64,000 nucleotides of DNA from Thiobacillus sp. (GCF_030696885.1 NZ_JAUYRI010000005.1:248001-312000); one strand, 5' to 3'. Shown: positions 10,505-21,514, counted from the first letter of the stretch. Numbers and translations are program-made. Notes: generated by a model from the letters alone, not told the origin.

Positions 10505-10959
10505 GCCGGGTGCGCATCCTCGGCATCGGCTCGCCAGCGGGAGACGACCAGGCGGGCTGGCTAACGGTTGACGCCTTGCACGCCGCCGGTCTGGAGGCGG
10601 TTGAGATCGACAAGCTGGACCGTCCCGGCGCCAGCCTGATTCCGTTACTTGCGGGCGTGTCCCGGCTCATCCTGATCGATGCGATGCGGGGTGGCGGTCA
10701 GGCGGGCGATATCCGCCGCTTCGACCAACAAGACTGGCCGGCCTATGACCAGGGCCTGTCGAGTCATGGCATCGGCGTGCTCGATGCGTTGTTGCTGGCG
10801 CGCGAACTCGACGCGCTGCCGCCCCGGATCGACCTGTATGGCATTGAAATCGGCACGGCCTGCTTGAGTGAAACCGCGACAGCGCCGGTCAGGCAAGCGG
10901 CCGGGCAGCTTGCCGGGGAGATCGCCGCCAGCCTGGCGCTGACCTTGCCATCACACTAG
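10501..10959 (+). CDS. Hydrogenase maturation protease, HyaD/HycI family
   Basis: The 152-residue protein has the family's N-terminal glycine-rich motif and acidic pair, GIGSPAGDDQAGW (residues 8-20), and a SHGIGVLDALLLA segment matching the conserved histidine region. Such proteases bind nickel with the acidic residues and histidine and trim the large subunit after metal insertion. It starts inside the hydA stop (ATGA), so it is the last cistron of the hyd operon and is presumably specific for HydA. The asparagine common after GxG is serine here. Confidence 0.85.
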   Translation: MSRVRILGIGSPAGDDQAGWLTVDALHAAGLEAVEIDKLDRPGASLIPLLAGVSRLILIDAMRGGGQAGDIRRFDQQDWPAYDQGLSSHGIGVLDALLLARELDALPPRIDLYGIEIGTACLSETATAPVRQAAGQLAGEIAASLALTLPSH

Positions 10960-11119
10960 GCAGGGGCCATCGTACGCCTGCGCGCGTATGGCCACGCCTC
11001 TGAAAGGGTTGCTGCACGGCGTCTGGCGGAAGTTTGCCTATACTGCCGTCAGCTTCAGACGCTACACGCGGATGCCGTAATACCCGATAGGACTTTCTTC
11101 TTCAAGGACACAAAACCGC

Positions 11120-13366
11120 ATGGCGTTCCGGATTCTGCTACAGGCATGTTTGATCGGGCTGCTGTCGGCCGCGCCGGCCCATGCCGCGCCGGAACGTGTG
11201 CCGGTGCGCGTGGGCGTGTTCGAGAATGCGCCGATCGTCACCATCGCGCCCGACACCCCGCCGACAGGCATTGCGATCGACATGATCCGCTGGGTGGCCG
11301 AGCGCGAAAACTGGCAGGTCAGCTACGTGCCGGACAGTTTCGACCGCCTGGTCGAACGGCTGGATCGCGGCGAGATCGACCTGATGGTCGGCATTGCCTA
11401 CAGTGACGAACGCGCGGCGCGTTTCCAGTTCACCCGCCAGAGCCTGATCGGCAACTGGGGCATGGTGTACCGCCATGCCGACAGCGATATCAACGCGCTG
11501 CCCGACCTCAAGGGCAAGCGTGTGGCGCTCATGCGCAGCGGTACGCACAGTCAGGCGCTGCTCGAACTTGCAACACGATTCGACGTCACCTTCACCCCGG
11601 TCTACGTCGACAGTTATCCCGAGGTGCTGCAGGCCATCGCCGACCAGCGCGCCGATGCCGGCGCGGTCAACCGGGTGTTTGCCGCACTGCATGCGAACGA
11701 ACTGAATCTGGTCGTCACCGGCATCGTCTTCAATCCGGTGTTTGTCCACTACGCGGCGCCGAAACAGGCGGACCCGGCCCTGCTACATACGCTCGACCGG
11801 CATCTGGCGTCGCTCAAGGCCGACCCGCAATCGGCCTATTACCGGTCGCTGCAGCACTGGCTCGAAGCCGTTCCTGCGCAAAATCCCCACTGGCTGCCGT
11901 GGGTGGCCGCCGGCACCGCCGGCCTGTTGCTGCTGGTGCTGGCGGTCGCGGGCATCCTGCGTCACCAGGTGCGTCGACAAACCGGCGAACTGCGACAGCA
12001 CGCCGATCAGTTGCAGTCTGAAATCGAGCAGCGCCAGCGGGCCGAAGCGCACCTGAACCAGCTGGCCTATTTCGACGTACTGACCCGGCTGCCGAACCGC
12101 GAGGGCTTCCGCATTGCGCTGGAAGAAGCGATGACAGGCATGCAGGGCACCGACAAGCGCATGGCCCTGATGTTCATCGACGTCGACCGCCTGAAAAACA
12201 TCAACGACGGACTGGGCCATGGTGCCGGCGACCTGCTGCTGCAGCAGATTGCCGCCCGCCTGCAGTCGGTGCTGCGGGTGAACGATCACCTGAGCCGTTT
12301 CGGCGGCGACGAATTCGTGGTCATCGTGTCCGACATCGGCGCGCTGGCCGATGCGGAAGCGGTCGCCACGCGCCTGCTCGAAAGCCTGATCACCCCGATC
12401 GACATTGGCGCCACCCAGATCTACACCAGCTGCAGCATCGGCATCGCGCTGTATCCGGACGATGCCGGTTCGGTCGAGATTCTGCTCAAGCATGCCGACA
12501 CCGCCATGTATCAGGCCAAGGAGCAGGGCGGCAACCGCTTCCTGTTCTATCACGCCAAGCAGACCGAACGCGTGGTCGAGCGGCTGACGCTCGACACGCG
12601 CCTGCGCCAGGCCCTGGAACGCGACGAGCTGCTGCTGCATTACCAACCAGTCATCGAACTGACCAGCCAGCGCATCGTCGGCGTCGAGGCGCTGCTGCGC
12701 TGGGATGACCCGGAGCGCGGGCTGATCATGCCGGGCGCGTTCATTTCTGCCGCCGAGGACACCGGACTGATCGTGCCGCTCGGGGAATGGGTGCTGGAGG
12801 CGGGCTGTGCCGAGTTACGCGCCTGGCAGCAGCGGGGCCTGGCAGAAAACCTGACCCTCGCGGTCAACGTCTCGACCCGCCAATTCCAGGACAAGCGGCT
12901 GGTGAAGTCAGTCGAGCAGGCCTTGCTGCGCACCGGTCTTGCGCCCGAATGCCTTGAGCTCGAAATCACCGAGAACGTGATGCTGATCATGAACGACGAC
13001 GTGCGCGCCACGCTCGACACCCTGCGCGCGATGGGAGTGCGGCTGTCGCTCGACGATTTCGGCACCGGCTATTCCAGCCTCAGCTACCTCAAGCAGCTGC
13101 CGTTTCACACGCTGAAGATCGACCAGTCATTTGTCAGCAAGATTCCGGGGCAGCCGGACGATACCCAGATCATCACGGCCATCCTCGGGCTGGCGAAGGG
13201 GCTCGGCCTGCAGGTCGTTGCCGAGGGGATCGAGACGCGCGCGCAATTCCAGTTTCTGCGCGAGCACGGCTGCGAATTCGGTCAGGGCTATCTGATGAGC
13301 CGGCCGGTGCCGGCCGATGAGATGATTGCGATGCTGGTGGAGCCGGCCCGCGTCAGCCACGGCTGA
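11120..13366 (+). CDS. Periplasmic-sensor GGDEF-EAL protein (c-di-GMP turnover)
   Basis: The 748-residue protein begins with a signal peptide ending near AHAAPERV, followed by a solute-binding (SBP_bac_3-like) domain to about residue 250. A membrane helix lies at about 262-283. A GGDEF domain (about 310-475) retains GGDEFVVIV, and an EAL domain (about 490-740) retains VEALLRW, LELEITENVM, LDDFGTGYSSL and VVAEGIET. Both catalytic sites look intact, so it could make and degrade cyclic di-GMP in response to a periplasmic ligand. It appears monocistronic; TATACT at 11039-11044 is a possible -10. Confidence 0.9.
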   Translation: MAFRILLQACLIGLLSAAPAHAAPERVPVRVGVFENAPIVTIAPDTPPTGIAIDMIRWVAERENWQVSYVPDSFDRLVERLDRGEIDLMVGIAYSDERAARFQFTRQSLIGNWGMVYRHADSDINALPDLKGKRVALMRSGTHSQALLELATRFDVTFTPVYVDSYPEVLQAIADQRADAGAVNRVFAALHANELNLVVTGIVFNPVFVHYAAPKQADPALLHTLDRHLASLKADPQSAYYRSLQHWLEAVPAQNPHWLPWVAAGTAGLLLLVLAVAGILRHQVRRQTGELRQHADQLQSEIEQRQRAEAHLNQLAYFDVLTRLPNREGFRIALEEAMTGMQGTDKRMALMFIDVDRLKNINDGLGHGAGDLLLQQIAARLQSVLRVNDHLSRFGGDEFVVIVSDIGALADAEAVATRLLESLITPIDIGATQIYTSCSIGIALYPDDAGSVEILLKHADTAMYQAKEQGGNRFLFYHAKQTERVVERLTLDTRLRQALERDELLLHYQPVIELTSQRIVGVEALLRWDDPERGLIMPGAFISAAEDTGLIVPLGEWVLEAGCAELRAWQQRGLAENLTLAVNVSTRQFQDKRLVKSVEQALLRTGLAPECLELEITENVMLIMNDDVRATLDTLRAMGVRLSLDDFGTGYSSLSYLKQLPFHTLKIDQSFVSKIPGQPDDTQIITAILGLAKGLGLQVVAEGIETRAQFQFLREHGCEFGQGYLMSRPVPADEMIAMLVEPARVSHG

Positions 13367-13411
13367 CAGGCCGTACCCTGCTGCAGGGCAAGGCAGATCA
13401 GGGCAGACAAG

Positions 13412-14308
13412 TCAGGGCAGATCTTCGCGCCGCAGCATGAAGACGAACTGCTCGCCGCCTTCGGTATCGAGCCAGGTAAAGGGCAGGGCGGGGTAGGCGG
13501 CTTCGAGCACATCGCGGTTGTGGCCAATTTCCACCACCAGCAGGCCGCCGGGATTGAGGTGGCTTTTAGCGGCGGCAAGAATCTGCCGTGTCGCATCCAG
13601 GCCGTCTTTGCCCGAACCCAGCGCCAGCGCCGGTTCCGCCTGGTATTCCGGCGGCAGCGCGGCCACCGACTCGGCATTCACATAGGGCGGGTTGCTGAGA
13701 ATCACATCGTAGCTGCGGCCCTTCAGCGCGGTGAACAGATCCGATTCAATCAATTCGATGCGGTCTGTCAGGCCGTACTCGGCGACGTTCTTCGCGGCGA
13801 CTTCCAGCGCGTCTTTCGACAGGTCCACCGCATCGACGTCGGCATTCGGGAAGGCCAGCGCGGCCAGGATCGCGAGGCAGCCCGATCCGGTGCAAAGATC
13901 GAGTGCGCGCGTGACCGCGTCCGGTTCCTCCACCCACGGTGCCAGCTGTTCAGGCAACAGCTCGGCAATGAAGGAGCGCGGCACGATCACCCGCTCGTCG
14001 ACATAGAAGCGGTGCGCGCCCAGCCAGGCTTCGTGGGTCAGATAGGCGGCGGGAATGCGCTCGCGCACCCGCCGCTCGATCATCGCCTGCACTTCCTCCG
14101 ATTCGCCATGCGTCAGGCTGGCGTCGAGAAAGGGCTCCAGCCGGTCGAGCGGCAGGTGCAGGGTGTGCAGGATCAGGTAGGCCGCCTCGTCGAACGCGTT
14201 GTCCGAGCCGTGGCCGAAAAACAGCTTCGCTTCGTTGAAGCGCGACACCGCGAAACGCAGCCAGTCGCGCACGGTGATCAGGGATTCGGTGTCGTCGAAA
14301 TGTTTCAT
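13412..14308 (-). CDS. prmB: Ribosomal protein L3 glutamine methyltransferase
   Basis: The 298-residue class I methyltransferase carries the SAM motif LDLCTGSGCLAI and the substrate-glutamine-binding motif SNPPY. PrmB methylates a glutamine of ribosomal protein L3; PrmC, the release-factor paralogue, has the same NPPY motif. PrmB is preferred because of the N-terminal segment ending near YLTHEAWLGAHRFYVDERVIVPRSF and its place next to dapE, a common betaproteobacterial order. The ATG giving MKHFDDTES was chosen; the open frame extends upstream without a family match. Confidence 0.88.
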   Translation of the reverse strand: MKHFDDTESLITVRDWLRFAVSRFNEAKLFFGHGSDNAFDEAAYLILHTLHLPLDRLEPFLDASLTHGESEEVQAMIERRVRERIPAAYLTHEAWLGAHRFYVDERVIVPRSFIAELLPEQLAPWVEEPDAVTRALDLCTGSGCLAILAALAFPNADVDAVDLSKDALEVAAKNVAEYGLTDRIELIESDLFTALKGRSYDVILSNPPYVNAESVAALPPEYQAEPALALGSGKDGLDATRQILAAAKSHLNPGGLLVVEIGHNRDVLEAAYPALPFTWLDTEGGEQFVFMLRREDLP

Positions 14309-14381
14309 TGCCTGAAGTCCATTTTCCGCGAAAGTCACAACGCAATATAAACGCTTCGCGCTGTCGGGTCGTTTGGCCGGT

Positions 14382-15548
<1,167 letters not shown>

Positions 15549-15896
15549 TCAGGCTCCGAACAGGGTTTGGTAGTCGGTTTCGGAAAAACCGAGATGATAG
15601 GCGCCGTCGCGTTCCAGCACCGGGCGCTTGATCACGCTGGGCTGGGCGATCATCAGGGTGATCGCGCCGGCTTCGTTGCCGGCCGCATCCTTTTCAGCGT
15701 CGGAGAGCTTGCGCCAGGTGGTACCGCGCGTATTGAGCAGCGCCTGCCAGCCAGTCTGCTTCACGACCTGCTTCAACCAGGCCGCGTCGACACCCTGTTT
15801 CTTGAAGTCGTGGAAGGGCACGTCATGGCCGTGCTCGGCGAGCCAGGCGCGCGCTTTCTTGACGGTGGTGCAGTTGGGGATGCCGTAGAGCGTCAT
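15549..15896 (-). CDS. ArsC/Spx-family reductase-like protein
   Basis: The 115-residue thioredoxin-fold protein begins MTLYGIPNCTTVKKARAWL. The single N-terminal Cys9 (PNCTTVKKA) and the RPVLERDG segment near the C-terminus match the YffB/ArsC-like family. This family is usually found beside dapE, and its physiological role is uncertain; arsenate reduction is not implied. The second Cys of a CxxC pair is absent. The chosen ATG gives the typical family length. Confidence 0.8.
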   Translation of the reverse strand: MTLYGIPNCTTVKKARAWLAEHGHDVPFHDFKKQGVDAAWLKQVVKQTGWQALLNTRGTTWRKLSDAEKDAAGNEAGAITLMIAQPSVIKRPVLERDGAYHLGFSETDYQTLFGA

Positions 15897-15993
15897 AAAA
15901 TAAGCCGTCCACCTCGGCATCGGCCGTGCGCGGACGTAAAATCGGGAAAAGCAAAGACGAGATTCTACCCGACCTGATGGCCGCCCCAAGCTA

Positions 15994-17796
15994 ATGCATC
16001 CTGACGTCCATTCCCATACCGCACCGCCGCCACCCGGCGAGCACAGCCTGCGTTCGCTCGGCCGCCTGTTTCCCTATCTGTGGGAATTCCGCGCCCGCGT
16101 ACTGTTGGCGCTGGCGCTTCTGGTCGGCGCCAAGCTGGCTTCGGTGGCGGTGCCGCTGATATTGAAGGAAATCATCGACGCGCTCGACCAGCCGCGTGCC
16201 GAGCTGGTGGTGCCGCTCGCGCTGATTATCGGCTACGGCGTGCTGCGTTTTGCCAGCACCACCTTTTCCGACCTGCGCGACGTAATCTTCGCCAAGGTCA
16301 CGCAGCGCGCGATGCGACGCATCAGCATGGCGGTGTTCAAGCACCTGCATGCGCTGTCGCTGCGCTTCCATCTCGAACGCCAGACCGGCGGCATCACCCG
16401 CGACATCGAGCGCGGTTCCAAGGCGCTCTCCAGCCTGGTCGGCTATCTCTTGTTCCGCATCACGCCGACGGTGCTGGAAATCCTGATGGTCGCCGGCATC
16501 CTGTTCGTCAAGCTCGACTGGGTGTTCGGCGTGCTGACGCTGATCACGCTCGCCGCCTACATCGGCTTCACGATCACGATCACCGAATGGCGCACCCAGT
16601 TCGTGCGCCGTGCCAACACGCTTGATTCCGAAGCCTATGGCCGCGCGATCGACAGCCTGCTGAACTACGAGACGGTGAAGTATTTCGGCAACGAGAAATA
16701 CGAGGCCGAGCGCTACGACAAGAGCCTGATCGAATGGGAGGCCATGTCCCTGAAGTCGCAGCGCTCGCTCGGTTATCTCAACGCCGCGCAGGCCGGGGTG
16801 ATCGCGATCGGCGTCACGCTGATGGTGCTGCGCGCCGCCGCCGGCGTGGTCGAGGGCACGCTGACGCTGGGCGACCTGGTGATGGTCAACGCCTTCCTGC
16901 TGCAGATGTTCCAGCCGCTGAGTTTTCTCGGCGTCATGTACCGCCAGATCAAGGAATCGATCACCGACGTCGAGCGCATGTTCGCGCTGATGCAGCGGCC
17001 GCGCGAGGTCGAGGATGCGCAGGACGCACGCGAGCTGGACGTCGTCGCCGGCGAAGTGAAGTTCGATCGCGTCAGCTTTGCCTACAACGCCGACCGCCCC
17101 ATCCTGCACGACGTCAGCTTCAGCGTGCCGGCCGGCAAGACGGTGGCGGCGGTCGGCGCCAGCGGCGCCGGCAAGTCGACGCTCGCCCGCCTGCTGTTCC
17201 GCTTCTACGACGTCGGTGCCGGCAGCATCACCATTGACGGCCAGGACATTCGCCACGTCACGCAGGACAGCTTGCGCGCCGCGATCGGCGTGGTGCCGCA
17301 GGACACCGTGCTGTTCAACGACAGCATCTATTACAACATCGCCTACGGCCGCCCGGACGCAACCCGCGACCAAGTGATCGAGGCCGCACGCGCGGCGCAC
17401 ATCCTCGCCTTCATCGAAAGCCTGCCGCAGGGTTGGGACACCGTGGTCGGCGAACGCGGGCTCAAGCTCTCGGGCGGCGAGAAGCAGCGCGTGGCGATTG
17501 CGCGCACGCTGCTGAAGAACCCGGCCATTCTGATATTGGACGAGGCCACGTCCGCGCTCGACACCAAGACCGAAAAGGCCATCCAGGGCGAGCTGCTGGA
17601 AATCGCGCGCGGCCGTACCAGTCTGATCATTGCGCACCGCCTGTCCACCGTGGTCGAGGCCGACGAAATCCTGGTGCTCGACGGCGGCCGCATCGTCGAA
17701 CGCGGCCGTCACCCCGGCCTCTTGGCACAGAACGGCGTGTACGCCCACATGTGGGCGCTGCAGCAGCAGGCCGAAGCCGAGGACGGCGCCGCCTGA
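15994..17796 (+). CDS. ABC transporter, ATM1/HMT1-type permease-ATPase
   Basis: The 600-residue half-transporter has an N-terminal six-helix exporter domain and a C-terminal ATPase with Walker A GASGAGKST, signature LSGGEKQRVAIAR and Walker B ILILDEATSALD. The N-terminal half includes ETVKYFGNEKYEAERYD, a stretch characteristic of ATM1/HMT1 proteins that export glutathione-linked or sulfur-containing compounds and help heavy-metal tolerance. It should work as a homodimer in the inner membrane. The stop overlaps the downstream MFS start (TGATG). Confidence 0.88.
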   Translation: MHPDVHSHTAPPPPGEHSLRSLGRLFPYLWEFRARVLLALALLVGAKLASVAVPLILKEIIDALDQPRAELVVPLALIIGYGVLRFASTTFSDLRDVIFAKVTQRAMRRISMAVFKHLHALSLRFHLERQTGGITRDIERGSKALSSLVGYLLFRITPTVLEILMVAGILFVKLDWVFGVLTLITLAAYIGFTITITEWRTQFVRRANTLDSEAYGRAIDSLLNYETVKYFGNEKYEAERYDKSLIEWEAMSLKSQRSLGYLNAAQAGVIAIGVTLMVLRAAAGVVEGTLTLGDLVMVNAFLLQMFQPLSFLGVMYRQIKESITDVERMFALMQRPREVEDAQDARELDVVAGEVKFDRVSFAYNADRPILHDVSFSVPAGKTVAAVGASGAGKSTLARLLFRFYDVGAGSITIDGQDIRHVTQDSLRAAIGVVPQDTVLFNDSIYYNIAYGRPDATRDQVIEAARAAHILAFIESLPQGWDTVVGERGLKLSGGEKQRVAIARTLLKNPAILILDEATSALDTKTEKAIQGELLEIARGRTSLIIAHRLSTVVEADEILVLDGGRIVERGRHPGLLAQNGVYAHMWALQQQAEAEDGAA

Positions 17797-19091
17797 TGGC
17801 AAACCTGCTGCAGCCCGGGGTCGCCAAACGCGAAGTCTGGGCCTGGGCCATGTACGACTTCGCCAACTCGGGCTACACCACGGTCGTCATCACCGCGGTG
17901 TTCGGCGCGTATTTCGTCGCGGTGGTTGCCGACAATGCGGCCTGGGCGACCTTCGCGTGGACGCTCGCGCTGTCGGTGTCGTACGCACTGGTGATGCTGA
18001 CCGCACCGCTCATCGGCGCCTGGGCCGACGCCCACGCCAGCAAGAAAAAATGGCTGTGGCTCACCACGCTGGGCTGCGTCAGCTTTACCGCGGCGCTGTA
18101 CTTCGCCTCGCCGGGTGCGCTGGTGCTGGCAATCGCAGCCCTGATTCTGTCCAATTATTTTTTCGGCACCGGCGAAAATCTGATTGCCGCCTTCCTGCCC
18201 GAACTGGCCCGTCCGCGTGCGCTGGGACGCATCTCGGGCTGGGGCTGGGCGCTCGGCTACGTCGGTGGGCTGGTCTCGCTCGGCGCCAGCCTCGCGTACA
18301 TCAGTGGGGCGCAGGCGGCAGGGCAGGGCGCGGCCGAGTTCGTGCCGGTGGCCATGCTGATCACCGCCGCGATCTTCCTCGTGGCGAGCCTGCCGACGCT
18401 GCTGATGCTGCGCGAGCGCGCCACCCCGACAGGCCCCCACACGCAGCGCAATGCCTGGGGGCAGGTGCGCTATACCCTCGGCCATCTGCGCCAGCTGCCC
18501 GATCTCAGGCGTTTCCTGCTCTGCACCGTGCTGTACCAGGCCGGCATCCAGGCGGTCATCACGCTGGCGGCGATCTACGCCACGCTGGTGTTCCGCTTCG
18601 ACACCCAGCAAACCATCGTGCTGGTGCTGGTGGTCAACGTCACGGCCGCGCTGGGCGCGTTTGCGTTTGGTCACGTGCAGGACCGCATCGGTCACGTGCG
18701 GGCGATCGCGCTCACGCTGGTCGGCTGGATTGCGATGGTGCTGCTGGCCTGGGCGGCGCCGGACGAGCGCATGTTCTGGGTCGCCGCCAATCTGGCCGGG
18801 CTCTGCATGGGCGCGTCGCAGTCGGCGGGGCGTGCCATGGTTGGGTTGCTGGCACCGCCGGCGCATCAGGCCGAGTTTTTCGGCCTGTGGGGGCTGGCGG
18901 TCAAGCTGGCATCGATCATCGGCCCGCTGACCTATGGCGCGACCAGCTGGCTGACTGCGGGCGATCACCGGCAGGCGCTGCTGATCACCGGCCTCTATTT
19001 CGTCGCCGGTCTCGTGGTGCTGCGCGACATCCGCGCCGGACGCGGGCGCCGCGCCGCGCATCGTTTCACCCTGCTATCAGGCCATGCCTGA
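17796..19091 (+). CDS. MFS transporter, UMF1/Atg22-like
   Basis: The 431-residue protein has about twelve membrane helices and begins with AWAMYDFANSGYTTVVITAVFG, the signature of the UMF1 (Atg22-like) MFS family. GAWADAHASKKKWLW fits the inter-helix loop motif. The substrate is unknown; family members are linked to amino-acid or metabolite efflux. It overlaps the ABC exporter gene upstream and the GNAT gene downstream by eight bases, so the three are probably cotranscribed. Confidence 0.85.
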   Translation: MANLLQPGVAKREVWAWAMYDFANSGYTTVVITAVFGAYFVAVVADNAAWATFAWTLALSVSYALVMLTAPLIGAWADAHASKKKWLWLTTLGCVSFTAALYFASPGALVLAIAALILSNYFFGTGENLIAAFLPELARPRALGRISGWGWALGYVGGLVSLGASLAYISGAQAAGQGAAEFVPVAMLITAAIFLVASLPTLLMLRERATPTGPHTQRNAWGQVRYTLGHLRQLPDLRRFLLCTVLYQAGIQAVITLAAIYATLVFRFDTQQTIVLVLVVNVTAALGAFAFGHVQDRIGHVRAIALTLVGWIAMVLLAWAAPDERMFWVAANLAGLCMGASQSAGRAMVGLLAPPAHQAEFFGLWGLAVKLASIIGPLTYGATSWLTAGDHRQALLITGLYFVAGLVVLRDIRAGRGRRAAHRFTLLSGHA

Positions 19092-19512
19092 ATTCACGAT
19101 CCACCTCACCGACTGGGCGCACGAGCAGGCCCGGCTGTCGCAACTCCGGCGCACCGTGTTCATCGACGAGCAGGGCGTGCCCGAAGCGCTGGAATGGGAT
19201 GCCGACGACGCCGGGGCGACGCATCTGCTTGCGCTCACCGAGGCAGGGCAGGCCATCGGCTGTGCCCGCCTGCTGCCCGACGGCCATATTGGCCGCATGG
19301 CGGTACTACCAACCTGGCGCGGACGCGGCGTCGGCCGGGCCCTGCTGGCCGCAGCCGTGGAGGCGGCGCGGCTACACGGACACACGATGCTGCGTCTCAG
19401 TGCGCAGACGCACGCAGCCGATTTTTACGCAGGTGCGGGCTTCGTCGCCATCGGTGCGGAATACGAAGAAGCCGGCATCCCCCATGTGGCGATGCGGATG
19501 CCCCTGCGGTGA
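19084..19512 (+). CDS. GNAT-family N-acetyltransferase
   Basis: The 142-residue protein has the acetyl-CoA-binding motif A, MAVLPTWRGRGVGRALL (about residues 77-93), preceded by LRRTVFIDEQGVP, which is typical of the ElaA/YjcF-like GNAT group. The substrate cannot be read from the sequence. The start lies inside the end of the MFS gene. Confidence 0.85.
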   Translation: MPEFTIHLTDWAHEQARLSQLRRTVFIDEQGVPEALEWDADDAGATHLLALTEAGQAIGCARLLPDGHIGRMAVLPTWRGRGVGRALLAAAVEAARLHGHTMLRLSAQTHAADFYAGAGFVAIGAEYEEAGIPHVAMRMPLR

Positions 19513-19645
19513 GCGAACGCCATCAGGCGGAGCAGGGTCTTTGCGGCGGCATTTAAGAATTTGCTGATAGAGTTCGGTCTGAAATCCGGCGGATGCGCCC
19601 CGAAGAATGGCGCGCCGCCACAGGCACAAGAGAGGGTAGACCGGT

Positions 19646-20611
19646 ATGAAAAAATTCAAGGCAGGCATTGTCGGGGCGGGCATCGCCGGCGCCCACTGCG
19701 CTGGCACGCTCGCCGCGGCCGGCTGGGAGGTGGACGTGTTCGACAAAGCGCGTGGCGCCGGCGGACGGATGTCGACCCGACGTATCGACGGGGGCTGGGG
19801 CGCGCTCGGTTCGCCTTTCCTCTCGGCCAAGCGCGATCCCTTCCGCAGCCAGCTGCGCGAATGGGTGCGTCAGGGCTGGGTGGCACCGGTGCGCGGGGAT
19901 GTCTGGCGCGGCCGTGCCACGATTTCATGGGAACAGGCGCAGCTGCAGAACCACTACGTGCCGACGATCGAACCTTCAAAACTGGTGCGCCATGTAATGG
20001 GCACGGCACGCCTGCACACCCGCTCCCGGGTGGTCACGCTGCAGCCGCGTACCCTGATACTGGAAAATGGCGAGGTGCGCGACGATTTCGACTGCGTGAT
20101 CTGCAGCGTGCCCACGCCGCAGGCCATTCCGATGCTCGATGCGCTGCCGCGGCTGCTAGAGCGCCTGCACGCGGTGAACTATCGTCCGGTCTGGTCGTTC
20201 CTGATGCGCTGGGAAGGCGGTCCGGCGGCCGATGTCATCAAGTTCGACGACCACCTGCTGGATCTGGCGGTGCGCCAGACCGGCGGCGGCCCCGGCCTGT
20301 GGGCGGTGCACAGCACCCATGAATTCGCCGAAACCTACCTCGAAGCTGCCGAGATCGAAGCCAGCAACCGCGCCGCCTCCGCGCTGATGGGCCTGCTGGG
20401 GCTGCCGTGGCCGGTCGAGATCGAGGCCTCGCACCTGTGGCGTTATGCGCTACCGGACAATCCGGTGGGCGGCTTCTGGCTGGGTGACCGCGAGAATCGC
20501 GTCGCCCTGATCGGCGACGGCATCGCCGGCGCCGGCATTGAACGCGCCTGGGAAAGCGGTCAGCGTCTGGCGCAGTCGATCCTGCAATCGAAGGAAGAAC
20601 TGGCGCTCTGA
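19646..20611 (+). CDS. FAD-dependent oxidoreductase, renalase/amine-oxidase-like
   Basis: The 321-residue flavoprotein starts with the dinucleotide-binding motif VGAGIAGAHCAGTL followed by DKARGAGGRMSTRR, the renalase-like signature. The C-terminal FAD contact is visible in LIGDGIAGAGIERAWESG. Members oxidise NAD(P)H isomers or unknown amines; the reaction here is not known. It stands alone, converging with the GGDEF gene downstream. Confidence 0.8.
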   Translation: MKKFKAGIVGAGIAGAHCAGTLAAAGWEVDVFDKARGAGGRMSTRRIDGGWGALGSPFLSAKRDPFRSQLREWVRQGWVAPVRGDVWRGRATISWEQAQLQNHYVPTIEPSKLVRHVMGTARLHTRSRVVTLQPRTLILENGEVRDDFDCVICSVPTPQAIPMLDALPRLLERLHAVNYRPVWSFLMRWEGGPAADVIKFDDHLLDLAVRQTGGGPGLWAVHSTHEFAETYLEAAEIEASNRAASALMGLLGLPWPVEIEASHLWRYALPDNPVGGFWLGDRENRVALIGDGIAGAGIERAWESGQRLAQSILQSKEELAL

Positions 20612-20621
20612 AGCGGACTCT

Positions 20622-21509
20622 TCAGGGCGCGTCGGCGATGACGTAGCGGTTGCGCCCGTCTTGCTTGCCTTGGTATAGGGCCAGGTCGGCACGTCGGATC
20701 GCGCTCGACAAATCCTCCATCTCGCCGACCTGCGCCAGTCCCAGCGTGATGGTCAGGCGCAGGGTTTCGCCGTCGTCGATCGGTACCGGGGTGGTGCCAA
20801 CCGCAGCCAGGATACGGCGTGCGGATTTGCGGGCCTCTTCGGGCGACTTGCATTTCAGCAGCCAGAGAAATTCCTCTCCGCCAAAACGATACAGCGGCTC
20901 GCCGCCGCGCACGCCCTGCTTCAGGGTATGGGCGACATGGCGCAACACCTGGTCGCCCGCCTGGTGCCCATAGGTGTCGTTGATCGGCTTGAAGTGGTCG
21001 ACGTCGATCATCACCACATACAGCAGGCTGCGGTTGCGCCGGGCTTCCTTCTGGCAGAGGACGAAATCATTCTCGACGTTGTAGCGCAGCGGCAGGCCGG
21101 TCAGCGGATCGTCGCGCACCGCGCTCGACAGGATCCGGGTCTTGTAGTCGGCCAGGAGCTTGAGCAGTTCGGCCTGCGACGTCTCGAATGCATCGAGATC
21201 GCCATCCCGCCCCGGCTGGCCGCTGATCACTTGAGTGCACAGCGCGCGAATCGCGTCGTGCATGGCCTGGTGCACCGCTTCCAGACGCTGTGCCGACGCG
21301 GCATCCAGCGCCTCGAAGGTTCCACGGTTCGCGCAGAACCAGGCGCCAAAGCGGCACAGGGTGTGCGCCATCGGATCGAGCACATCCTCGCCCGGCGTCG
21401 AGTGCAGCACGGCGCAGCGCAGGATTCGCCGGCTCCAGTCCATGTGCGCCTCGACCGCGGCATCCAGCTCCGCGACAAAGGCATCGGTTTCGACCAAGAC
21501 CCTGGACAC
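20622..21509 (-). CDS. Diguanylate cyclase (GGDEF)
   Basis: The 295-residue protein has an N-terminal helical region of about 125 residues with similarity to CZB-like or chemoreceptor zinc-binding domains (HMDWSRRI, CRFGAWFCANRG), then a GGDEF domain with DPLTGLPLRYN and FGGEEFLWLLK. The active site looks intact. The GTG giving VSRVLVETDAF was chosen because it begins six bases after the upstream stop, whereas the frame further upstream lies inside the FGE-like gene. The two are therefore likely cotranscribed. Confidence 0.82.
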   Translation of the reverse strand: MSRVLVETDAFVAELDAAVEAHMDWSRRILRCAVLHSTPGEDVLDPMAHTLCRFGAWFCANRGTFEALDAASAQRLEAVHQAMHDAIRALCTQVISGQPGRDGDLDAFETSQAELLKLLADYKTRILSSAVRDDPLTGLPLRYNVENDFVLCQKEARRNRSLLYVVMIDVDHFKPINDTYGHQAGDQVLRHVAHTLKQGVRGGEPLYRFGGEEFLWLLKCKSPEEARKSARRILAAVGTTPVPIDDGETLRLTITLGLAQVGEMEDLSSAIRRADLALYQGKQDGRNRYVIADAP

Positions 21510-21514
21510 CGCGC

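Noticed and set aside
13375-13430. Short GGGCAGA/CAGATC repeats after the GGDEF-EAL gene
   Set aside because: They are a few bases long, irregular and partly inside the prmB end; no array or known element is indicated.
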